49,544 bases of DNA from Synechococcus sp. AG-673-A03 (GTDB lineage Bacteria; Cyanobacteriota; Cyanobacteriia; PCC-6307; Cyanobiaceae), in contig QCTE01000010.1 of NCBI GenBank assembly GCA_003211275.1, forward strand, positions 1 to 49,544, in the 5' to 3' direction. Positions within the stretch are counted from its first letter, which is position 1, and each line of letters begins with the position of its first letter. Positions 1-6,945 of this stretch are shown in pieces. The position numbers and the translations under genes were made by a program. A model generated the notes under the pieces. The model was given only the letters and a program-made list of their open reading frames with translations. It searched no databases and was not told where the DNA came from.

Positions 1-204
1 CTCACGGAAAGCCATCATCTGTTAAAAAGCACTGCCCAAGGCCCCGTTCAGATGCCCGTTGATGTCACGGCGATTCTGGTTTCATCCACCTTCATGGGAG
101 CGGGGCTGGCATTGGCCAAATTCTTCCCCGAATCCTCCCTGCTAGCGGCGTTCTTTTTAGCTGGACTAGCGCTTGTCAACATTGGACTTTCGCTCGCTGG
201 CTAA
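1..204 (+). CDS. C-terminal end of a membrane protein (partial)
   Basis: An open frame enters from the left edge and stops with TAA after 67 codons. The visible part has a polar start followed by two hydrophobic stretches (roughly residues 23-39 and 46-66) separated by a short loop with FFPES, so it is the last part of an integral membrane protein, probably ending with a hairpin of two helices. The upstream part is outside the window, so the family cannot be named. Codon use and GC resemble the core genes further right more than the AT-rich genes that follow. Confidence 0.6.
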   Translation, partial: LTESHHLLKSTAQGPVQMPVDVTAILVSSTFMGAGLALAKFFPESSLLAAFFLAGLALVNIGLSLAG

Positions 205-363
205 ACCAATGACGGCATGGATTTTGAGCCAGACAAAAATCGCAAGCTTTTCAGGAGTCTGATTCAGGGCTGATGGCATCGGGTCCGGAGTTGTGGCGAT
301 CCCTGGAACCACTGCAGAGCAGGTCTCCTGGGTTCCTGGATGCTGTGGCTTCATACCTTCCAA
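166..363 (-). CDS. possible small hypothetical protein
   Basis: A 65-codon frame starting with TTG (in-frame ATG three codons later) whose 3' end overlaps the end of the membrane protein on the other strand by 39 bases. The C-terminal third (LAIFVWLKIHAV) reads like protein, the N-terminal part is proline-rich. A GGAAGG sits only one base before the ATG, too close for a normal ribosome site. No family recognised; may be a chance frame. Confidence 0.25.
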   Translation of the reverse strand: MEGMKPQHPGTQETCSAVVPGIATTPDPMPSALNQTPEKLAIFVWLKIHAVIGLASERKSNVDKR

Positions 364-386
364 CAGTTCACCTGACGCGTTGATTC

Positions 387-509
387 ATGCTGTTAGCGAC
401 AACTTCATCACTCCTTATCGCCAAAGCGAACACGATGAGTGCTGACCTGGCTTCGGGCAGGCAAGGTCTCAAGACGCTCTACATGCATGCAGAGACGCGT
501 GCGCTTTGA
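387..509 (+). CDS. possible 40-residue protein
   Basis: ATG-started frame of 40 codons with a mildly hydrophobic N-terminus (MLLATTSSLLIAKA) and a second possible start at an internal ATG (MSADLASG). No clear ribosome binding site. It is the only protein-like reading in the gap between base 205 and base 600, but a frame of this length is expected by chance fairly often. Confidence 0.22.
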   Translation: MLLATTSSLLIAKANTMSADLASGRQGLKTLYMHAETRAL

Positions 510-599
510 TACATTAAAGAGTGACATGAGGGGCAAGTCGAGCAGCCGACTCATGTGCGTTGGGGAGAGGGAGGCGTCACACTCCCTCTTTCCGCAAAG

Positions 600-872
600 T
601 CAACGCTGAGGTGGAGAGCAGGGCATCCACCCGATGTTCTGCAGGTCAGTCCACAACTCGACTCCGAGCTGATGGAGCATCCGCTGCTGGCGGACAGGTT
701 GACCCAGGACAGGGGACCAGCGAAACGTGCTCAACACAACGAACTGAAGCTGCTCTGCCGAGGCTTCTGGCTTGATCTGGATGAACAGACCTTCCTGAGA
801 ATTCACAAGCCATGCCCCAGCTTGGGGCAGCTTCTCGCACCCAGCGACGTCAGGATGATCATTGAACATCAT
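600..872 (-). CDS. small conserved-looking hypothetical protein
   Basis: A 90-codon frame with two adjacent ATG codons at its start. The middle has the texture of a folded protein: LFIQIKPEASAEQLQF followed by VVLSTFRWSPVLGQPVRQQ and a tryptophan-containing end. There is no signal peptide or membrane segment. A 108-codon frame covers the same bases on the plus strand from 555; I prefer the minus frame because its residue order alternates like a beta/alpha domain, but no ribosome site decides between them. Function unknown. Confidence 0.45.
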   Translation of the reverse strand: MMFNDHPDVAGCEKLPQAGAWLVNSQEGLFIQIKPEASAEQLQFVVLSTFRWSPVLGQPVRQQRMLHQLGVELWTDLQNIGWMPCSPPQR

Positions 873-910
873 GGAATCTGACGAGAGTCAAAAAACTCAG
901 CAGCTGATCA

Positions 911-1120
911 TTACAGCCGAAGTGACGGAGCCTGGGAATCCTCCATCGGAATGGGCGCCTCCACCGGCACTTGTTTTATCCCCTCTTTGACTGCCGTTGC
1001 AGTGATGAAGCCACCAATGTCAACAACTGCCAGACAGCTCAGACCAGTCAATACACCAATGGCCACGATCACTCTGGTCGTAAAATCAACAGAAGAGTTC
1101 TGAACAGAGCTAGACGGCAT
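911..1120 (-). CDS. small single-span membrane protein
   Basis: 69 codons from ATG to TAA. A polar serine-rich N-terminus is followed by one strongly hydrophobic helix (about residues 16-42, including VIVAIGVLTGLSCLAVVDIG) and a short tail rich in proline and acidic residues. This layout is that of a one-pass thylakoid or plasma membrane peptide. It does not carry the ExxN motif of high-light-inducible proteins, so I do not place it in that family. It is followed on the same strand by the 600-872 frame, 38 bases downstream, so the two could be co-transcribed. Confidence 0.55.
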   Translation of the reverse strand: MPSSSVQNSSVDFTTRVIVAIGVLTGLSCLAVVDIGGFITATAVKEGIKQVPVEAPIPMEDSQAPSLRL

Positions 1121-1330
1121 GGCATGCAGTTCGACTGTCTCTGTTTTGGCCCTTGATCAACACTGACGCAAACCGGAGTGGTGCTTGATTGGCTGCGAAG
1201 CAATCCTACGCGGTCACTCCAGTACCTACGCGAGCCTGATCAGCCAAAGAGCAGATAGAGATCGCATAATCATTGTTGCTTGCTAGCAACCGTTATCACG
1301 ACATCACATCAGGCGCCTCGTTGTTGAGGA

Positions 1331-1435
1331 ATGGAAGGACTGCTAAACGACGAGCGGCCAGAACAAAACATCCTTAATCCATCAATCAAAGAGGTCTTTA
1401 ACGAATATCTAGAGCCCAGCAGGCACAAGCTCTAA
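1331..1435 (+). CDS. possible 34-residue protein
   Basis: ATG-started frame of 34 codons, preceded by TTGAGGA, a reasonable ribosome binding site. It is rich in acidic residues and asparagine (MEGLLNDERPEQN) and has no membrane segment. Its last 27 bases overlap the 3' end of the convergent desaturase gene. The start signal is what makes it worth listing. Confidence 0.35.
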   Translation: MEGLLNDERPEQNILNPSIKEVFNEYLEPSRHKL

Positions 1436-2533
1436 ATTGACGTTGTCCCAAAGGATGAGAGAAAAGCACGAGGGGATTTGATGCAAGTAAAGAGGCTGCA
1501 CGTCGTCAAGCAGATGCAGATTTGCGTAATGGCAATCCCGAAGTCGATAGTTAGGTATTCTTTCGGAAAGATGATGGATGTGGTGATAAGCAATATCTGC
1601 GGTAAACCAATTCAATATCGCTGGTAGCTGCAGAAAAGAAGATCCTTCGATAGCACCCTTGAAATAGCTCCAATCCTGCTCATTACTGGCATAGGAACCT
1701 GGAAAATTATGCTGAACAAAGAAAACAGCGATCATCAAAGCGGCACTTGAGCTCATCACACACACGTAAAGGAGCCAGAAATGCCAATGACCGATCGAAT
1801 GACCGATTAAAAACCAGCAAATAAACAGTACGAGCGTATTAGCGATTGTGTCATAAACCTCGCCTCGCGTGTAAAAAAAGCTTGACTGATGCTTATTGAC
1901 AATTGAAATAACATTAGGGATTTTGCCTTTTGAAATGACTGAAGCTGCCTTTTTGAGGCTTACGAAAAAGCATTCAAAGAAACCAAGGACAAGGGCAATT
2001 CTTGGCTTGAGAATGAGGTAATAAAAACCTCCAGGAAACAGCAACAAGGGGTGGCGCAAAATCCGATAGAAAACCTTTTGGTCTGATTTCTTCGATTCAT
2101 ATTGCGCCCGTGTCGTCAGAGCCGATGGGCCTCTGTAACGATCCCAGTTGCCATTGTATTTATGATGAAAAGCATGGCCTCTCGACCACGGGTGATGAGG
2201 GATGCCGTGAATGATGCTGAGCATAAAAGCAACCAAGCGATTCGCTCGCTTAGAGCGGAACTGGCTTTGATGACCACAGTCATGCATTAATGAAAAACTT
2301 CGGCTCATCAACAAAATGATGAGCACAAAGAACAATGGAGCCATCAACACCGACGCTAAATCGAACGATGTTGTGACTGCAGATAATCCGATTGCACAGA
2401 GAGCTAGGGGAACAACGGTATTGACAATTTGCCAGGCAGCAATGCGGTCGTCACTGGCCATAAAAGACTTGAGATCAAAGTCGACTCGTCGAACAGATCT
2501 CGTTTTTGGGGGACAGGTCGCAGAACTATTCAA
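1409..2533 (-). CDS. fatty acid desaturase family protein
   Basis: A membrane-bound di-iron desaturase that would insert double bonds into lipid acyl chains. The three histidine boxes are intact: HDCGH at residues 84-88, HAFHH at 120-124 and HHIHH at 317-321, with an additional QHNFPG near 274. Four hydrophobic segments (about 36-52, 59-78, 163-188, 229-272) give the usual hairpin topology with the boxes on the cytoplasmic side. 374 residues is normal for acyl-lipid desaturases of the DesA/DesB type. The gene is clearly AT-richer than the core genes to the right and stands alone among orphan genes, which suggests transfer or a niche-specific role such as cold or light acclimation. Substrate and position specificity cannot be read from the sequence; a related hydroxylase or ketolase is possible. 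Confidence 0.88.
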   Translation of the reverse strand: MNSSATCPPKTRSVRRVDFDLKSFMASDDRIAAWQIVNTVVPLALCAIGLSAVTTSFDLASVLMAPLFFVLIILLMSRSFSLMHDCGHQSQFRSKRANRLVAFMLSIIHGIPHHPWSRGHAFHHKYNGNWDRYRGPSALTTRAQYESKKSDQKVFYRILRHPLLLFPGGFYYLILKPRIALVLGFFECFFVSLKKAASVISKGKIPNVISIVNKHQSSFFYTRGEVYDTIANTLVLFICWFLIGHSIGHWHFWLLYVCVMSSSAALMIAVFFVQHNFPGSYASNEQDWSYFKGAIEGSSFLQLPAILNWFTADIAYHHIHHLSERIPNYRLRDCHYANLHLLDDVQPLYLHQIPSCFSLILWDNVNLELVPAGL

Positions 2534-2715
2534 ATGACTTCTGCATTTTGGCGTTCTGTCTCGAGAGAAACTAAGAGGTAATTTATCGAAAATCCCTCAT
2601 GAGGGTTGAATCATTTGGGGAGACAAGGACACTTCAGGGATCGATGGGGAGAGGAGTGGACAGATTCCAGTGAGGGCAGGCCCTTCCAGCTAAGCTGCCG
2701 TAGCGCAGCTGTGTA

Positions 2716-2847
2716 GTGGCCCCAGTCGTTTTGGGAGAGGCACATCCAGAAACATTCGAACCGCAAAGGACGAACGGCCGCAAGACTCAAACCACAACCA
2801 TGACTGAGTCGTCGTCGACCGATCACGAACTAGACGTGGCCTCATAA
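2716..2847 (+). CDS. possible 43-residue protein
   Basis: A GTG-started frame of 43 codons ending MTESSSTDHELDVAS; an internal ATG would give only 15 residues. It reads hydrophilic throughout with a run of three threonines and three serines. There is no convincing ribosome site. Listed because the gap between the desaturase and the next secreted protein otherwise holds nothing protein-like. Confidence 0.2.
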   Translation: MAPVVLGEAHPETFEPQRTNGRKTQTTTMTESSSTDHELDVAS

Positions 2848-2907
2848 CCAGACAGATCGCGACGAACAGACCATGCTGGTGGGACAGACTGGAAGGACCT
2901 GCTGAAA

Positions 2908-3108
2908 ATGGGTTTGAGAGCAGTCAGCGTGATCGTCGTTGCAATCGCAACCCTGATGTCAGGTCTGCAGGTTGCCCAAGCGTCAGACAACGAAGGTGAA
3001 CAGAGGGAACTGAACGACATTCGGACACAGGAATGCAGCAATGAGCAAACCGATGCCTGGGGTGATGCATCACCCCAGCAGCTTCGACAGGACAACTGCC
3101 AGCCGTAA
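2908..3108 (+). CDS. small secreted protein with two cysteines
   Basis: 66 codons. The first 26 residues form a classic signal peptide (basic start, hydrophobic core AVSVIVVAIATLMSG, cleavage after VAQA). The mature part is about 40 residues, hydrophilic, with cysteines in QECSNE and DNCQP that could pair in the periplasm. GGAAGGA lies upstream of the ATG. No family recognised. Two longer frames on the opposite strand are cysteine/serine-rich shadows. Confidence 0.6.
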   Translation: MGLRAVSVIVVAIATLMSGLQVAQASDNEGEQRELNDIRTQECSNEQTDAWGDASPQQLRQDNCQP

Positions 3109-3256
3109 CGACGCTCACCAGAGCAACCATTCCCCCTTTCCCAGAGTGAAAAGCTGAACAGAACCAGATTCAAGCTGAATCTTCCACCTCTCTACTGCTT
3201 TGAGGCCTAGTCAGGAGGCGCAAATCCGATAGTTTGACTGCAGAAATCGGGACTCG

Positions 3257-3451
3257 ATGAACTCACTCGATCTTGAAGTCGTCAACGTGCTGTTCTTCCA
3301 ACAGATGATCGAAGCCGTTGAAGAGGAACAATGGGACGAAGCGGCAATGGCTCTCTACAAGTTGTACGCCATTGAAGAGGGAGAACGTTTTAGTGATCTC
3401 ACTGTTGAGCCTGATGCACTGAATGATTCCTTAGAGGCTGCTGCGGCTTGA
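3257..3451 (+). CDS. small acidic hypothetical protein
   Basis: 64 codons, strongly acidic and helical in look (QMIEAVEEEQWDEAAMALYK), with an alanine-rich end. A GGGA lies five bases before the ATG. The sequence suggests one or two amphipathic helices, as in small adaptor proteins, but no family can be named. It stands alone, with about 150 bases upstream and 180 downstream before the next likely gene. Confidence 0.62.
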   Translation: MNSLDLEVVNVLFFQQMIEAVEEEQWDEAAMALYKLYAIEEGERFSDLTVEPDALNDSLEAAAA

Positions 3452-3632
3452 AAACTGCACAAATTGAGCATTCAAGCAACTAGGGGTGCCAAATTGGATT
3501 TCGAACAGACTGTCAGACCAGCCGATTAATCGGTTTCGGCACAAATTGAAAAGTTCTTCATGAAAAGCCGATAAAACTAATATCAATTTCGATTATCAAT
3601 TAAACAACGTCAATTAACTTCAATAGAAAAGA

Positions 3633-3794
3633 TTACTCAATCAAAAACTCATCTCTGATTGCTCTTGCATCTTGGATGCGCTGCTCGCGAGCGAGTTGTC
3701 GCAGTCGCGAATCAAGCCAATCACGCAAACGAACAGTTTTATAAGAGATGTTCAAGAGATGATCGGATGGCTGGTTGTCTTCGTAATGGATCAT
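3633..3794 (-). CDS. 53-residue basic helical protein
   Basis: A 54-codon frame (ATG to TAA). The N-terminal part is mixed (MIHYEDNQPSDHLLNISYK) and the rest is a highly charged amphipathic helix, RLRDWLDSRLRQLAREQR, ending in EFLIE. The spacing of arginine and leucine is typical of a real helix and not of a chance frame. A 70-codon frame on the plus strand over the same bases has no comparable pattern. Function unknown; a small nucleic-acid- or protein-binding peptide would fit the composition. Confidence 0.5.
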   Translation of the reverse strand: MIHYEDNQPSDHLLNISYKTVRLRDWLDSRLRQLAREQRIQDARAIRDEFLIE

Positions 3795-3933
3795 CAACAA
3801 TAAAAAGTCGATTTACTTATCATAAAGACTCGCATATATCAGCGTGTGGACAGTCCGCCAAATTGAAATGATCATCTCAGCCGACTGATAAAAAAATATG
3901 CAATGGAACTATTGAAGACGAGTCACTCAAAAA

Positions 3934-4215
3934 TCAGGAATCATGCTGATGAAATTTATGGAGCTTATCAACAATTGTTTTCTGGAGTCGATCTTTTTTT
4001 GAAGAAAGCCAAGTCGTCACATTAGCTTTCTCCTCAGAAGTGAGATTCATTTTTTGCACATAATCCTTCGTAGCGTCCCAGACAAGCGACCCAAACTCCT
4101 TAGAATGCTTCAGTCTTTCAGCCACCCCTCCATGAAGATCGTCCTCATCGAGAAGGGGATGAGATTCCACAATCGCCGTGACATCAATAATTTGAGGATC
4201 CGAATTCTCCGGCAT
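3934..4215 (-). CDS. hypothetical protein, about 93 residues
   Basis: A hydrophilic protein ending in a lysine/histidine-rich helix (DRLQKTIVDKLHKFHQH). The middle contains EEKANVTTWLSSKKD. The ATG start chosen here begins MPENSDPQIIDVT; an in-frame TTG eight codons earlier (base 4239) is an alternative. No signal peptide, no membrane segment, no recognised domain. The gene is AT-rich like its neighbours. The preceding gene on this strand (4355-4564) is 140 bases away. Confidence 0.58.
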   Translation of the reverse strand: MPENSDPQIIDVTAIVESHPLLDEDDLHGGVAERLKHSKEFGSLVWDATKDYVQKMNLTSEEKANVTTWLSSKKDRLQKTIVDKLHKFHQHDS

Positions 4216-4354
4216 TTGGACATGGTCACACTCAGCCAATACATAGCAAGCTCTGCAGCAGAGTGGAGATAAGCATCACAACAAGCTATTTAGCGTGACA
4301 AAACAGCAAAGAAGCAATGCAAAGATCATGGGCGAAGAATCAACTCATTGCTCT

Positions 4355-4564
4355 TCACGCTGCGGGACCATATTCGGAAAGCTCAGCAGCAGTAGGACTC
4401 ATGGCCTTGGCCAGCGCAAGCAAGTCTGTTGCCAGACCATGCTCACCTTCACGCAAAAGCAGACGCCTTAAAGAAATGACATCACCGTAGTCAGCAGCGG
4501 CTGTGCCGTTGATCAGACCACGGGCGGTGCCGCGTGCAACAGCCAGTTGAAGCGTCATGCTCAT
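4355..4564 (-). CDS. small conserved-looking hypothetical protein
   Basis: 69 codons from ATG (a second ATG lies two codons in). It is alanine- and leucine-rich with the helical stretch VISLRRLLLREGEHGLATDLLALAKAM. GGAGCAGCC precedes the start by about ten bases and may serve as ribosome site. GC content is higher than in the adjacent orphan genes, closer to core genes. No domain recognised. Confidence 0.55.
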   Translation of the reverse strand: MSMTLQLAVARGTARGLINGTAAADYGDVISLRRLLLREGEHGLATDLLALAKAMSPTAAELSEYGPAA

Positions 4565-4742
4565 AGTTCCAGGCTGCTCCAGACACAGGAGTTAGTCGCT
4601 GTAAACCCCTACAAAGCTCCTTAATTCATGATTTTTCCATAAAGCAGCCTCGGTCAAGATCACACAACAGCTTCATCTCAACGCTCTACCAGTTGCCCCG
4701 ACTCAAGAGTCCAGCCAACAAGACAAGACTGTTTCTGGGTCC

Positions 4743-4859
4743 ATCGTGGGGTCTCAAGACCATCAGTGGCTGACCTTTGAGGACACCACCGACGCGAAAA
4801 GGACATCTGCAGAGAAGCTGGAACAGAGAACAGCACTGCAGCAACAAGACAGAAGCAAG
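4743..4859 (+). pseudogene. possible remnant of a hydrophilic protein
   Basis: A frame open from after a TGA near 4629 to a TGA at 4857-4859 reads as a glutamine-, serine- and lysine-rich protein (WLTFEDTTDAKRTSAEKLEQ), but contains no ATG, GTG or TTG before the GTG at 4743. Either a 38-residue protein starts at that GTG or this is the tail of a gene that has lost its start. The opposite strand has an 81-codon leucine/cysteine-rich frame that looks like its shadow. Confidence 0.25.
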
Positions 4860-4949
4860 CACTGATAGTGGGTGCTCCAAGAGACTTTCTTCCAGATCAC
4901 AACAGCTTTCAAGCCACAGCAGCAGTGGCACATTGGCGAAAATTAATGC

Positions 4950-5078
4950 ATGAAAGATGAAATCAAAGTCGTCTCAGGCTTTTTGGTCCTCAACTCAATG
5001 ATTATTTCAGGCGTGGTGCTTCTCTATATGAAGGGGGGAATGAGGTTTGAGAAGGTACTTAGCCACCTATTTGGCTAA
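4950..5078 (+). CDS. 42-residue single-span membrane peptide
   Basis: A 43-codon frame with the layout of a genuine small membrane protein: charged start MKDEIK, one hydrophobic helix (VVSGFLVLNSMIISGVVLLY), then a basic tail KGGMRFEKVLSHLFG. No strong ribosome site is visible (GGCGAAAA about ten bases upstream). Proteins of this kind in cyanobacteria often associate with photosynthetic or respiratory complexes, but nothing here shows a partner. Confidence 0.5.
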   Translation: MKDEIKVVSGFLVLNSMIISGVVLLYMKGGMRFEKVLSHLFG

Positions 5079-5409
5079 CACAGTCAAAGACAAGCGTGAT
5101 TAACGTTAATCAATCAATTAGTTCTGACCATTTAAAAAAGTAGAGAATGATTCATATAAATATCAATTCAACATTAATTCAATATCCTATGTGAGTCCTT
5201 AGCCAAAAAGATTGAATTGATCAATTTGATCAAAGTACTGATCCAGCAAACAGCAGTGAATTCATCAGGGAATACTTCTTACCAGTAGTCTTTAAAGTAT
5301 TCAAATCATTTTTAAGCTTCCTCTAAGGTGGGGTGATCACTATCAAGGTGTTCTTCACCTGTAGTCGAGTAATGAATAAGGTAATGGTCGTTCTGTTAAA
5401 CCATAGAGT
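5079..5409. other. AT-rich intergenic region
   Basis: About 330 bases between the small membrane peptide and the convergent 122-residue gene. Very AT-rich, with repeated ATTAAT/AATCAATTCAA motifs, no open frame worth listing on either strand, no clear terminator hairpin and no tRNA- or small-RNA-like structure that I can recognise. Confidence 0.5.
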
Positions 5410-5778
5410 CTAAAAATTTCTCTTAAAGAAATAGGTGTTGCCATTGAAGACAAACTTGTAAAAGTCAAACTGAATCAACTCATGCCAAAGCTGCGCTGAA
5501 TTGCTCTGCTTCAATAACTGCTTAGGAAGACATCCCTTAGCAAGAGCAAACCAGTCTTGGACAAACTGCTGCAAGACGCCATCCTCATCACCCTCGTACT
5601 CACCGAAAAATGAATCTGCAAACTCGTTTTCCGATTTAATACCATAATCTGCAAGCATCAAAAGAAACCTGTCAATCTCGGCTTCCTTCAGCACAAAGGA
5701 AGTTCTTTGGCAGACCAGATCAACAAGGGCTTGAACAACTAAGCTCTTTGATTCATACCAATTTGACAAATTAGCCAT
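5410..5778 (-). CDS. hypothetical protein, second gene of a coupled pair
   Basis: 122 residues from the ATG at 5778; a TTG five codons upstream is the alternative. The protein is acidic in the middle (NEFADSFFGEYEGDEDG, then VLQQFVQDWF) and ends aromatic and basic. The F/Y-x-G-E-Y-x-acidic pattern followed by a phenylalanine-rich helix is reminiscent of ArdA-type antirestriction proteins, which also carry a GEY-containing acidic segment, but the rest does not match well and the resemblance is weak. Its start overlaps the stop of the upstream gene by 8 bases, so the two are probably translated together. Confidence 0.6.
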   Translation of the reverse strand: MANLSNWYESKSLVVQALVDLVCQRTSFVLKEAEIDRFLLMLADYGIKSENEFADSFFGEYEGDEDGVLQQFVQDWFALAKGCLPKQLLKQSNSAQLWHELIQFDFYKFVFNGNTYFFKRNF

Positions 5779-6238
5779 CACACCATTTAACAATCTTCAG
5801 ATCTTCTTGACCTTCCTTCAGCAGCTCAATGGCAAAATCGTTAAACCAAGCGACAAATTCGGTGGAATAGCATTCTCCATGAGGTGTTTTCGTATAAGTA
5901 CCACTTGAAAAATCCAACCCATCTTTTGTGATAGAAAAGGCTTCCGCATGGTGAATATAAATTGCGTGATCATACCTTTCAAGACACTCTGCTCTCTCAA
6001 TTGCATTCAGGCCGCAGTCGTCAATCCAGCTTTCAATGTTGTCATCAGGAATCACGCGGAGCTGATATTTGCCAACCATCCTGCTCGAGACAAACAATAA
6101 ACCAGAGTGTTGAGAGTCATTCCAGTAAAAACCACTTTCATACCTTGAATAATCCTTCTCATGCTCAATTAGATCATCCTTGATGGAATAGAATTTTTCT
6201 TCCCATCCTCGATTGTCTTGTGGCTGGCTGCTTTGCAT
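5771..6238 (-). CDS. hypothetical protein, first gene of a coupled pair
   Basis: 155 residues, soluble, acidic and rich in aromatic residues (GWEEKFYSIKDDL; HAIYIHHAEAF; WFNDFAIELLK). There is no signal peptide or membrane segment. The family is not recognised. It overlaps the next gene by 8 bases, and the pair sits in the AT-rich accessory region with non-coding DNA on both sides, so it behaves as an independent two-gene unit. A toxin/antitoxin-like or defence-related role would fit the layout only; nothing in the sequence shows it. Confidence 0.62.
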   Translation of the reverse strand: MQSSQPQDNRGWEEKFYSIKDDLIEHEKDYSRYESGFYWNDSQHSGLLFVSSRMVGKYQLRVIPDDNIESWIDDCGLNAIERAECLERYDHAIYIHHAEAFSITKDGLDFSSGTYTKTPHGECYSTEFVAWFNDFAIELLKEGQEDLKIVKWCDG

Positions 6239-6409
6239 TTACTTAGATTAGGCGATCGTCAATCAAAAACAAGCTTCATCTCACGACTCAAGGCAGGAAA
6301 GCACAAGGTCTCCCGGCTGGATCAGGAAAAAGGAGTAGCTACCAACTACTACATAAGTCCGTCATCACCCGACCAAGAGTGACTCCAAAATCTAAAAGTA
6401 GGGAGGGTA

Positions 6410-6598
6410 ATGTTGAGTGAAAATGACTTTGCGGTTTACCCACCCTCGCTGGTGGGCAATCACATCGCTAAAATACACAGCTCAATTCTCTACTTCGTCA
6501 AGCTCGTCGAAGACAACGCATCGATGAGGATTATCCGCAGCGAAGAGGATCGACATCTGTTGGATATTCTGCGTTTCGTCTGGCAATCCTCGGTATGA
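6410..6598 (+). CDS. doubtful 62-residue frame with strong ribosome site
   Basis: GGGAGGG sits four to five bases before the ATG, one of the best Shine-Dalgarno sequences in the first 9 kb. The first 24 residues lie outside the opposite gene, the rest is antisense to the last third of the 92-residue protein. The protein half that overlaps has no special pattern. I list it only because of the start signal; a true coding role is less likely than for the minus-strand gene. Confidence 0.22.
   Translation: MLSENDFAVYPPSLVGNHIAKIHSSILYFVKLVEDNASMRIIRSEEDRHLLDILRFVWQSSV
6439..6456. terminator. GC hairpin behind the 92-residue gene
   Basis: CCCACC and GGTGGG form a six-base-pair stem with a six-base loop, 26 bases beyond the stop codon of the minus-strand gene at 6482. 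No T run follows on either side, so it may be a weak terminator or a 3' stabilising structure. It lies inside a short plus-strand frame that begins at 6410. Confidence 0.35.
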
Positions 6599-6760
6599 GA
6601 TCCCCTTCGTGATGGAACCTAGTGTCGTTGAATCGGGTGTTTTCTTAAGCTCTGCGCAATGGTCTGAAAGCTTTTGAACAGCTTCTTCCTCTGAAGCTGC
6701 GTTGACTTTCCAGAGCACATCGACTTCAACAGGTGTGGTGATCAGATACGTGGGGCTCAT
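6482..6760 (-). CDS. small hypothetical protein, 92 residues
   Basis: ATG-started frame encoding a soluble protein: a beta-like start (YLITTPVEVDVLWKVNA), then helix ASEEEAVQKLSDHCAELKK and a second mixed half ending in VVFDELDEVEN. The start resembles small DUF-type proteins in which 'value-laden strands plus EEA helix' occur, for example DpnD/PcfM-like folds, but I cannot assign one. Codon use is even and convincing. Downstream hairpin at 6439-6456. Confidence 0.65.
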   Translation of the reverse strand: MSPTYLITTPVEVDVLWKVNAASEEEAVQKLSDHCAELKKTPDSTTLGSITKGISYRGLPDETQNIQQMSILFAADNPHRCVVFDELDEVEN

Positions 6761-6846
6761 GCAGTTTTGCCGGACCTATGAATTGTGCGTTACTGCTATT
6801 GCATTGTCAGGTAACAGATGCCGCTCAACCATGCAGCTCCCGCGCC

Positions 6847-6945
6847 ATGCCCCCGACAGTTCTTGATCCCAATGGGACATATTTCGGGGTATTCCTGGGA
6901 TCTGACGATCCAACCCATTCACCACCGAGATGGGCTCTGATCTGA
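6847..6945 (+). CDS. possible 32-residue peptide or gene fragment
   Basis: ATG-started frame reading VLDPNGTYFGVFLGSDDPTH, which has the feel of a protein fragment, ending with TGA. A second short frame, MKPDERPSATSTS, follows at 6961. Neither has a clear ribosome site for a full gene; together they may be remains of a decayed gene. Confidence 0.2.
   Translation: MPPTVLDPNGTYFGVFLGSDDPTHSPPRWALI

Noticed and set aside
555-881. 108-codon plus frame over the 600-872 gene
   Set aside because: Begins with a low-complexity part and lacks a ribosome site; the minus frame has better protein texture, although the choice is not certain.
2611-3173. Two minus-strand frames of 71 and 116 codons
   Set aside because: Serine-, cysteine- and tryptophan-rich shadows of the small secreted protein and its upstream region.
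3659-3871. 70-codon plus-strand frame
   Set aside because: Covers the opposite strand of the 53-residue helical protein and has no protein-like pattern or start signal.
4686-4931. 81-codon leucine/cysteine-rich minus frame
   Set aside because: Its composition is what antisense of a glutamine/lysine-rich sequence gives; the plus strand reads better.
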